From: Bacteroides cellulosilyticus
GTDB taxonomy: Bacteria; Bacteroidota; Bacteroidia; Bacteroidales; Bacteroidaceae
Assembly (NCBI RefSeq): GCF_020091405.1
Contig: NZ_CP081903.1
Coordinates: 2,914,501 to 2,978,500 of the forward strand
Direction of reading: 5' to 3'
DNA: 64,000 nt
The number at the start of each line of letters is the position of its first letter. The first letter of the stretch is position 1. The position numbers were made by a program, and so were the translations under genes. Under the pieces are notes generated by a model that saw only the letters and a list, made by a program, of their open reading frames with translations, was not told the origin of the DNA and did no database searches. Shown here in pieces: positions 8,117 to 14,941 of this stretch.

Positions 8117-8894
8117 AATGCTGGGGCTTGCAGCCAATGAAGCATACACCTATTTCTGTTTATTGATAAAGTCAGACTTCAATACATATATTTCACATGT
8201 AAAGCTCGATACGCTATCGGAACTTACAGGAATAAAAGAGACAGAATATATATCCAAACATATCAACACTTTAATTTCTAAAGATTTAATCCTTTATAAA
8301 GATAAGCAACGGCATCTTGGTAACAAGGGAGTTTTCGACACCTGCACTTACTATCTTTATAAACCAGAAAATGACTGGATTCGTATAGATACGGACTTAT
8401 TGCAGGCGGACATATCCAACAAACTCAAAGGATTTCTCATCTTATTAAAGTGTCTATGCCTTAATAATACGAATTATACCGGATATAATAAATCAAAAAT
8501 CAGTGAACTGCTCCATATCTCCCGACCGACTCTGAACGCTTATTTAAACCAGTGTATTGAAATAGGGTTGGTAAAAGAGAACGAAAAAGGCGGGTATGCA
8601 ATTACAGATACACATCTGTTTAAAGTTGATGCAGTAAAGAATACACCGGACAGATTCTATTCTCCTGTCCGTGAATATTTGCAGCAACGGGGATTAATAC
8701 CACCTGTTTACGAGAAAAAATATGTATGGAAGATGATGTATCATTTCAGTGGTATTCCTGACTATATGATTGCATCCTTAGAAAAGAAACATATTCCCCA
8801 AGGAACGAATTGTACTTGGGCGTATCTCGCAAAAATTCTAAAAGTGGATGTGGCAGAAAAGTCCCGTCAAGAGAAACGTTCCTTTATATTATAA
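8088..8894 (+). CDS. Replication-initiator-like winged-helix protein
   Basis: An ATG at 8067 also opens this frame, but the second at 8088 (MGFRLIPASRMLGLAANEAYTYFCLLIK in short) matches the usual beginning of RepA-N-like initiators and gives 268 residues. Residues about 1-80 read as a winged helix with a recognition segment near LSELTGIKETEYISKHINTL. A second helix-turn-helix lies near 145-175 (KISELLHISRPTLNAYLNQ). The C-terminus is basic. It ends the plus-strand operon, is followed by a terminator hairpin, and is followed by paired 51 bp repeats that could be its target. The initiator role is inference from fold-like pattern and context; a transcription regulator is the alternative. Confidence 0.6.
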   Translation: MGFRLIPASRMLGLAANEAYTYFCLLIKSDFNTYISHVKLDTLSELTGIKETEYISKHINTLISKDLILYKDKQRHLGNKGVFDTCTYYLYKPENDWIRIDTDLLQADISNKLKGFLILLKCLCLNNTNYTGYNKSKISELLHISRPTLNAYLNQCIEIGLVKENEKGGYAITDTHLFKVDAVKNTPDRFYSPVREYLQQRGLIPPVYEKKYVWKMMYHFSGIPDYMIASLEKKHIPQGTNCTWAYLAKILKVDVAEKSRQEKRSFIL

Positions 8895-8918
8895 ATGTAA
8901 AATGCTTATAAAACAATG

Positions 8919-8954
8919 AAGTCCAACGTATAATGCGTTGAACTTCAGTTTTTA
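8919..8954 (+). terminator. Terminator after the initiator-like gene
   Basis: The stem AAGTCCAACG (8919-8928) / CGTTGAACTT (8936-8945) has one mismatch and is followed by CAGTTTTTAG. Confidence 0.7.
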
Positions 8955-8994
8955 GTAAGTAAAGTATGTCTAAACTCTATTATTCAAGAGTGAG

Positions 8995-9265
8995 GGACAT
9001 TTTTTGAACGGGGTCTATAAAAGTGTTTTTTGAGAAAAAATGTCCTCTTCCCCTTAATTCCATTTTTTCATGCCCTATTCTTTAGCAAAAAAAGTAATGC
9101 TGTCATCAAAGCTAATAATACAACTTTACAAATGTTTATAATGCAAAAATCCTATCAAGCTATAATCTGCAAAAAAAGTAACAAAAAAATATCGGCTGGC
9201 AGTCTTATTAAGGAGGACATTTTTCAAACAGGGTCTATAAAAGTGTTTTTTTCAGAAAAATGTCC
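8995..9265. repeat. Two 51 bp repeats with palindromic ends, 220 bp apart
   Basis: 8995-9045 and 9215-9265 are equal in length and nearly identical, with the exact shared core GGGTCTATAAAAGTGTTTTT. Each begins GGACATTTTT and ends AAAAATGTCC, so each can fold on itself. They fill the gap between the convergent initiator-like gene and helicase gene. They are candidate iteron-like origin sites or paired terminators. The short frame between them is not credible as a gene. Confidence 0.8.
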
Positions 9266-9270
9266 TTGTC

Positions 9271-11064
9271 CTATATAATCTCACTAATCAGCAAATATCC
9301 CCTGTCTCCTTTGACCTTGCATTCGGAGGCAGTAAAAAAATCACTGATAGTTTTACCTGTAATGGCTTTGGGCGGATGTATCTCCAACAGTCCATAAATC
9401 CGAGTGATTTCTTCTTTTATAAATTTGCAGGAATACCTGTTGCCCACTTGGAAAGAATTCTTTATTAACTGAATGACTTCCGTTCCCGTTGCCTTCTCAT
9501 TATATCGCTTCTGTATCATGGCTTCCGTTATCCTTTTCTTGGAATAATTCAACTGTTCAATCACGGCTTTACCCACTATATCATAAGCTTCAACGATAAA
9601 AGGGTCTGCTGCCATCAAGTCCTGTTTGTATTCCAGTTCCATTTCCGTGGCACATTCTCCAAGCATCTCCAACTGGCGGACAATTTCTTTGCGCTTGTCT
9701 TTAATGGATAAGGACTTGTTTTCCCTTTGCAGACGCTCCCCATCCCCCAAAGTACAATAAAATCCTTTCAGATAAGAGGTGAAAGAAGGACAATTGCGAT
9801 ACGCCTCATGGAAAGAACTCTCTTCGTGGTAGTAGTTCTTTATCAGTTCTTCATCCATGTAATTGTCTTTGGCAAACCAGTTCTCCTTTCCTTCCTTGTC
9901 CAGCATCCGGTTGAATGGCAAGCTTTCCAATGCTGCACGGTAAGCGTCACGGGATGCCCTGTCCGCAGCACAATCATAGAAGTTTTTCATGCTTTTATAT
10001 ATTTCCCCGCAACAGACAAGATATCCTTTTATTTCATCTTGGGTTCTTTGGGGCAATCCTTTATTTGTATTGCTGATATGGGAGATTGAAGACACCCCGT
10101 TCCGAAACCGTCCCACTATCTGGATGGTATCCGTATAAGGGTCTATCATCGTGTGTTCAGCAAAGAAAACATCGGTCAGTATGATTACATCAGGTTTCTC
10201 TTCCAGTTCAATATCCACCGCATTGAAGAAACGGCTTGTGAAGAAGTTGTACCTTTTCATTTTGTTTTTTTCCCATTGGTCGGAAGCATTCTTGAATTTA
10301 TCCCTCTTTAGCTTCTCCACGCTTTTCGGGGCACAGAATACAGCCGACTGTTCCAACAAATCCAATTGTTTCATCAATGAATAGATTATGTCCGTTGAAT
10401 TTATAAAGATGCAGACCTGCCTGTCTTCCAATTCTGGGAGTAGGTTCTTGAACGCTTGCAGGGTATTGTTCGTGTGGTACAGCCATATCTCCTTTTTATA
10501 ATCGAAATCGGGCTGTATCTCTATTGTCTGGAAATGCTGTTCCTTGAAACGGGGGTCACTGAATTCTATCGGTGTAGCTGATACCAGTGCCTTGTTCTCA
10601 AACCGGAAGAAATCATTCAGAGGCAAAATGATGTCATTACGGTAATCCGCATCCTTTATCAGCTTATGGCATTCGTCAAACAGGAGGAAGCAATGGCTGT
10701 ATATGTCCATTTCCAACTCTTCAAAGGCTGACTTTATTTTCGGAAAGCTTTCGGGCGTAGTCAGTATCTTATAATATGTCTTGGTGCTTCTTTCCAGATA
10801 GTTTATGACATCATCAGTGTATATGCCTTCATGCACTCCGAACAAATTGTCATTCTTATGCTTGGGGTCGCTGCATTTACCTGTGATAACGGGAACATTA
10901 GGCTCTATGATGATGGAATTGCGCTTTGCCTTGATTTCTCCATAAGTAGCACCAAGTCCGGTCAACTTCTTATAAAAGACTGTATTGGTAGGTATTTCGG
11001 GAAGAACTTCGGTAAGGTATTGTACCTTACCGAGTTCGTTCATACTGATTTTAATCTTTGTCAT
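9271..11064 (-). CDS. SF2 (DEAH-like) helicase/ATPase of the element
   Basis: I take the ATG at 11064 (MTKIKISMNELGK), 14 bases into the end of the upstream gene, rather than the longer start at 11109; this gives 597 residues. The motif I region reads TGLGATYGEI, which lacks the usual lysine of the Walker A loop. Motif II is FDECHK, motif III is VSATP, and motif VI is QIVGRFRNG. The order is that of superfamily 2 helicases, with an extra helical C-terminal half of about 300 residues. It may unwind DNA for element replication (inference). It is cotranscribed with the two small genes before it. Confidence 0.82.
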   Translation of the reverse strand: MTKIKISMNELGKVQYLTEVLPEIPTNTVFYKKLTGLGATYGEIKAKRNSIIIEPNVPVITGKCSDPKHKNDNLFGVHEGIYTDDVINYLERSTKTYYKILTTPESFPKIKSAFEELEMDIYSHCFLLFDECHKLIKDADYRNDIILPLNDFFRFENKALVSATPIEFSDPRFKEQHFQTIEIQPDFDYKKEIWLYHTNNTLQAFKNLLPELEDRQVCIFINSTDIIYSLMKQLDLLEQSAVFCAPKSVEKLKRDKFKNASDQWEKNKMKRYNFFTSRFFNAVDIELEEKPDVIILTDVFFAEHTMIDPYTDTIQIVGRFRNGVSSISHISNTNKGLPQRTQDEIKGYLVCCGEIYKSMKNFYDCAADRASRDAYRAALESLPFNRMLDKEGKENWFAKDNYMDEELIKNYYHEESSFHEAYRNCPSFTSYLKGFYCTLGDGERLQRENKSLSIKDKRKEIVRQLEMLGECATEMELEYKQDLMAADPFIVEAYDIVGKAVIEQLNYSKKRITEAMIQKRYNEKATGTEVIQLIKNSFQVGNRYSCKFIKEEITRIYGLLEIHPPKAITGKTISDFFTASECKVKGDRGYLLISEII

Positions 11065-11227
11065 CGTCGTTACCATTGTCATCCACCATGTTGTCCATAG
11101 CATTTTCATACTCTTCCTGTCTTATTGCATCATAGTCAGGTGTTTCCTGCAATAAGTTACCGGGAGTATTGGCTTCCTGAACATACTTACTTAATTCATC
11201 AAATGGTTTAACTTTCACTATTGACAT
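11051..11227 (-). CDS. Hypothetical acidic protein, 58 residues
   Basis: The frame opens at 11299, but the ATG at 11227 (MSIVKVKPFDELSKYVQEAN) gives a more natural start and avoids overlap with the upstream gene. The C-terminus is strongly acidic (MDNMVDDNGNDDDKD). It overlaps the helicase start by 14 bases and sits 64 bases after the 160-residue gene. It could be an accessory peptide for the helicase; no family is recognised. Confidence 0.5.
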   Translation of the reverse strand: MSIVKVKPFDELSKYVQEANTPGNLLQETPDYDAIRQEEYENAMDNMVDDNGNDDDKD

Positions 11228-11291
11228 AATATAAAAAATTAATAGATTAATAAATAAGGGAAGGGATTGACCTTCCCCGTGAGTTATTCTT

Positions 11292-11774
11292 TTATGCAAT
11301 CAAATCTCTTTCTATCAGATAATCCAGCAATTCAGTTGTCCTTGCCAAGCGGAAGAAGATTTTTCCTTTCAGATAAGACGCATATCCCTTGATATATTCA
11401 CTTCTTTCACGGAACAAGGGAACGAACTGCAATCTTTTTTCATCGTATGCAGCCAACTGTCTGAATATTGCAAGCTGGAAATCCTTGTCTTCATCCTCTT
11501 CGAAAGCTGTCACATTGCAGGGATTGAAACCGAAGTCCTCGGTCTCTCCGGTCTGCAAATAAGTGCGCAGCCAATTCAGACCTTCTTGGTTTAATATCAG
11601 TTGGAAACCGGAAATCCTTTTTGATTCAATCCAAGCACAGGGAAAGTTATCCTTGTTAGTGTAGAATTTGACTGTCAACTGTTCGCCTCTTCTCATCATA
11701 ACCTTTAATGCGTTCATTGCGCTTTCGTTGTCATACTGTGCTACCGCTTTCTTTACTTCAAAAATCAATTCCAT
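11292..11774 (-). CDS. Hypothetical protein, 160 residues
   Basis: Starts MELIFEVKKAVAQYDNESAM at 11774. It looks like a soluble alpha/beta protein with an acidic middle (FEEDEDKDFQL) and a C-terminal helical part (FRLARTTELLDYLIERDLIA). I recognise no family. It heads the three-gene group ending in the helicase. About 250 AT-rich bases without a gene precede it (11775-12028), where its promoter should lie. Confidence 0.65.
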   Translation of the reverse strand: MELIFEVKKAVAQYDNESAMNALKVMMRRGEQLTVKFYTNKDNFPCAWIESKRISGFQLILNQEGLNWLRTYLQTGETEDFGFNPCNVTAFEEDEDKDFQLAIFRQLAAYDEKRLQFVPLFRERSEYIKGYASYLKGKIFFRLARTTELLDYLIERDLIA

Positions 11775-12028
11775 AATTTTCTTTTTTAATTAGTTAAACA
11801 TTACCAATCTCAAACGAGGTGCGCACCGTGTTCTTGATTATGATGCAAACTTACAGAGAAGTAGAAACGTATGAAATGAAGAAAAAAACATAAAGAATTC
11901 CCTTTTTTTATGTTTATTTCTTTATGTAAAAATACAGACGGTAACATATTGTTTATTAGCTATATATCTTTATTTATAATAGTTCTGCAATTAAAAACGG
12001 AATATTATTTCTTTTTATCTTATGTGCT

Positions 12029-13027
12029 TTACCAATAGGATTTCAAGTCTCCAATAGGGTTGTTGGGGGACATTTTACACATGGGGATTTTCCACCAGTT
12101 TGGGCGGACTTCATATTTCTGCAAATTTCTGATTGTGGCACGTAGATTCAGTATGTCGTTTTTGTTGCTGTCTTCATCAATCAACCCAAGATATATAAGA
12201 AGCTCCAGCATGAACTTCCCTTCATTATCTGTCAGAGCTTTACCTTTGGCTGCAAATGATGAATGACGCAACAGGTTATAGATGCTGAGGGTTACTGTAT
12301 CAAGAATTGCATTTTCCCGCTTTCTGCCCCTTTTGCCAATGCTGGGATAATCTTTATCAAGTTCTCTTTCTGCTTCCTCCAAAGAAGGTGTGCCCAAGTA
12401 TTTATCAAGATAGGGAGTTATCATGTTGAGAAACCAGCCATCATCGTTTGTAAGCTCTATCTTCTGCTTGTTGTATTCAATTGTGATGGTGTTATTCTTA
12501 CTTTTCTTCCTCTCATGGAACATCTTGTACAGGTTCAACATGTCTGGACGAATGGAATAGCTGTACTTTACTTGCATAGGGTCAGCAACGTAATCCTCAA
12601 AGTCAAAGTAGCCGTTTGTCTGTGTATGCTTATAGTATATGCAGACAATTAGGAGAATTCCGTAGAAGACATCTTGGTCTTGTTGCTCAAAGGAGGGGTC
12701 TTCATTATTGCTGTATGAATTCCAAAGTTCCTCTATGCGTTCAGTTTTATAGTTGCCGCTTTCAAGCACGAGGTTCTTTCCAACGGTCATACTGAACTCA
12801 TATCTTTCTTCATCTGTTCCATTGTTGGGATATGGAATGCTCTGTTCTTCTTTCTTTATGGATAAGTACAGGTCTTGCACTTCTGTTGGAAACTTCTTGC
12901 CAAGAAGATACACATCAGAAATGTAGTCCAGCTCATTATGCAGCATTGAACGGCTGAAACCTGCTTCATCAGTCAGCCATGATTCTATTCTTTTTATTGT
13001 GTTGATTGGTATTATCTGATATTCCAT
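12029..13027 (-). CDS. Hypothetical protein, 332 residues
   Basis: Starts MEYQIIPINTIKRIESWLTD at 13027. No signal peptide or membrane segment is visible. A basic stretch (SIGKRGRKREN, about 232-242) splits the protein, and the C-terminal third is helical with a short tryptophan-rich end (RPNWWKIPMCKM). I recognise no family. Its place next to the integrase on the same strand, with 67 bases between them, is typical of accessory or regulatory genes of integrative elements, but nothing in the sequence shows a specific job. Confidence 0.65.
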   Translation of the reverse strand: MEYQIIPINTIKRIESWLTDEAGFSRSMLHNELDYISDVYLLGKKFPTEVQDLYLSIKKEEQSIPYPNNGTDEERYEFSMTVGKNLVLESGNYKTERIEELWNSYSNNEDPSFEQQDQDVFYGILLIVCIYYKHTQTNGYFDFEDYVADPMQVKYSYSIRPDMLNLYKMFHERKKSKNNTITIEYNKQKIELTNDDGWFLNMITPYLDKYLGTPSLEEAERELDKDYPSIGKRGRKRENAILDTVTLSIYNLLRHSSFAAKGKALTDNEGKFMLELLIYLGLIDEDSNKNDILNLRATIRNLQKYEVRPNWWKIPMCKMSPNNPIGDLKSYW

Positions 13028-13094
13028 TATTTTTGTTTTTGTGTGTAAAGATATAAAAATACCACTTCACTGTAAAAATGAAATGGCATTTTTT

Positions 13095-14315
13095 TTAAAG
13101 AAGGTTCTGCATGGCGGCATCTATCTGTTCATTATCAAAATGGCTAAGATATATTTGTGTTGTTTTAATATCTTGATGTCCTAATGCTTCCGAAATAATA
13201 CCTATATTAACTCCTGACTTCTTTAGAATAGTGGCGAATGAGTGCCTTGCAACGTATGTAGTGACTTCTGCATTGATGTTTAACTCTTTTGCAAATAAGC
13301 GTAATTCTTGGTTGACTTGATGGCAAATTTTATGTATGCGGTTATTCTTCTGCATAGGTGTAATATGCCGCTTATTATGCAGGATTGGAAATAGAAAACT
13401 TGTTTGTAAACAATAGTAGTTATATTTTTGGATAATCTCTAATGCTTTATCTGATAGTATAAGATTGATATTTCCATGTGTTTTCTGCCGTTGGTAAATA
13501 AGCCTTCCTTCTACTATGTTTTTACATGTAAGATTGGCTATATCCACGAAAGAGATTCCACCACATAGATAAGAGAATGAAAACAAGTCATGTGTTAGCT
13601 GTCGGAGTTCACTCTTACCACTGCAATCAGTGTTAATAATCTTTAGAATGTCTTCTTTTGATAGTGCTCGCTTAATCGTCTTGGTATTGAAACGGCTTAA
13701 TTTGTATTCTATAAATGGATTTTTCTCTCTACTGACGATTTTAGCCTCAATTGCCTTGTTGAATGTTGCGCGTAACGTTCGAAACTGATAACTTAGAGTA
13801 GTATCTTTGTTACCTTTACTTCGTAACCAGTCTTCAAGTTTTTTACAGAATGCCACATCTATATGGCTGAAAGTGTAATCCAGCTTCTTGCCTTTATTGA
13901 AGTTCTTTAAAGTGTTATATGAGTTGAGATAGGCATAACTGTTGCCAATTTGCCCCTTTTCTCTCAGTTCATTAATTGTAAGTTGATAGAATTCTTCAAC
14001 TGTTTTAGCTTTGATTTCATCATTAGTCTCGTTAATTAATGAAGTAGCTGTAAATTCTTCATCGTTAGCTTTCTTCTCTAATACCTTTTGTTGATACTCT
14101 AATTTAGCCTTAAGGATAATCTTTAGGATTAGGTCTTTATTAGGACAGTTGGACTTGGGGATATTTTTTTTAAAGTCCCAATGTTTCTCAGAGATTGATA
14201 TATTCAAACTCTTGTACTTTATCTTTCTGTTCTGAGTGATTCTCAGCATAAGAGGATGCTCTCCATTAGATAAGGTTTTACTCTTGTAGCATATAATAGA
14301 TATGGTAGTATTCAT
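13095..14315 (-). CDS. int: Tyrosine recombinase (element integrase)
   Basis: 406 residues with the three-part plan of Bacteroides integrases. An arm-binding N-terminus holds SNGEHPLMLRITQNRK, a SAM-like core-binding domain spans about 100-200, and the catalytic domain follows. In the catalytic domain the first arginine position reads GGISFVDIANL, with serine in place of arginine. Lysine lies in QKTHGNI, the second arginine in VARHSFAT, and the nucleophile tyrosine in TTQIYLSHF. A serine at the first arginine position is also known for IntDOT of CTnDOT, so this is not a sign of inactivity. The gene starts just inside attR, behind an array of GTTTAAAC sites, and should catalyse integration into and excision from tRNA-Pro. 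Confidence 0.95.
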   Translation of the reverse strand: MNTTISIICYKSKTLSNGEHPLMLRITQNRKIKYKSLNISISEKHWDFKKNIPKSNCPNKDLILKIILKAKLEYQQKVLEKKANDEEFTATSLINETNDEIKAKTVEEFYQLTINELREKGQIGNSYAYLNSYNTLKNFNKGKKLDYTFSHIDVAFCKKLEDWLRSKGNKDTTLSYQFRTLRATFNKAIEAKIVSREKNPFIEYKLSRFNTKTIKRALSKEDILKIINTDCSGKSELRQLTHDLFSFSYLCGGISFVDIANLTCKNIVEGRLIYQRQKTHGNINLILSDKALEIIQKYNYYCLQTSFLFPILHNKRHITPMQKNNRIHKICHQVNQELRLFAKELNINAEVTTYVARHSFATILKKSGVNIGIISEALGHQDIKTTQIYLSHFDNEQIDAAMQNLL

Positions 14316-14325
14316 TGATGATATG

Positions 14326-14370
14326 GTTTAAACCTCAGTTTAAACATTTTGTTTAAACCCACGTTTAAAC
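14326..14370. repeat. Four phased GTTTAAAC octamers between integrase and attR
   Basis: The self-complementary octamer occurs at 14326, 14338, 14351 and 14363, with start-to-start spacing of 12, 13 and 12 bases. The last copy lies at the edge of the attR repeat. It overlaps the integrase promoter region. Candidate arm-type integrase sites that could also repress int. Confidence 0.75.
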
Positions 14371-14488
14371 CGCATGATAGGCATGAGCATATATAAAAGC
14401 AAAAAGCATCGATAACCTTGCGATTATCAATGCTTTATCGGTAGTCGGGATGACAAGATTCGAACTTGCGACCACACGCCCCCCAGAC
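14363..14488. repeat. attR: 126 bp direct repeat completing tRNA-Pro
   Basis: Identical to 3460-3585. Here the repeat joins the chromosomal 5' part of the tRNA (14489-14518), so the element has supplied the 3' half and the tRNA's downstream terminator and kept the gene whole. Confidence 0.92.
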
Positions 14489-14518
14489 GCGTACTCTACC
14501 GGGCTGAGCTACATCCCG
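14445..14518 (-). tRNA. tRNA-Pro (anticodon GGG)
   Basis: 74 bases fold as a cloverleaf. The acceptor stem is CGGGATG / CATCCCG, the D stem GCTC / GAGT, and the anticodon stem CGCGT / GCGTG with loop CTGGGGG, giving anticodon GGG. The T stem is GCAAG / CTTGT with loop TTCGAAT, and the discriminator is A. C1-G72 is the bacterial tRNA-Pro hallmark. CCA is not encoded. It is the integration target of the element to its left. Confidence 0.96.
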
Positions 14519-14696
14519 AATTGCGGATGCAAAAGTAGTGCTTTATTTTTAAATAGCAAATATTTCCGTTGATTTTTGTTTTACTATTATCTTATTAGAT
14601 AACGCATCTCTCTTATTCTTAATCTGTTATGGTGGAAAGTTTATTCTACTTTAGAATTAACCGAGGTGATGCTGTAACCTTTCATTTGATTATTAC

Positions 14697-14728
14697 TAAT
14701 GCGAATCGGTAGTTGAAATTCATTCATA
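14697..14728. repeat. 32 bp dispersed repeat, copy 1
   Basis: It matches 18983-19014 with three mismatches (shared start TAATGCGAATC). Both copies stand just before a large intergenic palindrome. Confidence 0.7.
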
Positions 14729-14747
14729 ATAGAAAAGAAAGGAATAA

Positions 14748-14825
14748 AGTTACGAGCTACAGGCTACAAGTAGCTGCGCTATGTTCCGAAAGGCACTTGT
14801 AGCTTGTAGCCTGTAGCTCGTAACT
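14748..14825. repeat. Perfect 23 bp inverted repeat, REP-like or terminator
   Basis: Arms 14748-14770 and 14803-14825 are exact reverse complements (starting AGTTACGAGCTACAGGC) around a 32 bp centre. It lies downstream of the M16 protease gene and may act as its terminator or be a dispersed palindromic repeat. Nothing else is evident in 14519-14941. Confidence 0.8.
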
Positions 14826-14941
14826 GATTTATATCCCTATAAAACTGCACTATCTTTTTGCGATTCTCCCATCAGTGGTTTCTTTTGCTTTTTCGGCATG
14901 AAACGGTTGTTCGTCTCATACAAGCTGTATTTTTTTCTCTA

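Larger units (their letters stand above)
3586..14362. mobile_element. Integrated plasmid-like element in tRNA-Pro(GGG), about 10.8 kb
   Basis: The element is bounded by perfect 126 bp repeats, with a tyrosine integrase reading inward from the intact tRNA end. Contents left to right are a lipoprotein, a serine recombinase, small unknowns, DUF3871, a plus-strand operon ending in a winged-helix replication-initiator-like protein, two 51 bp repeats, an SF2 helicase-like protein, three unknowns and the integrase. I see no relaxase, coupling protein or conjugation genes, and no capsid or terminase genes. It is best described as a non-self-transmissible integrative element with plasmid-like replication and resolution genes (inference). 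It is also noticeably more AT-rich than the flanking chromosome. Confidence 0.88.

Noticed and set aside
9030..9278. 82-codon plus-strand frame between initiator and helicase genes
   Set aside because: It starts inside one 51 bp repeat and ends past the other; composition reflects repeats and poly-A/T tracts.
13095..14315. Inactive integrase because the first catalytic arginine is missing
   Set aside because: Serine at this position is known in active IntDOT-type recombinases, and all other catalytic residues are present.
3586..14362. Prophage
   Set aside because: No capsid, portal, terminase, tail or lysis genes could be recognised.
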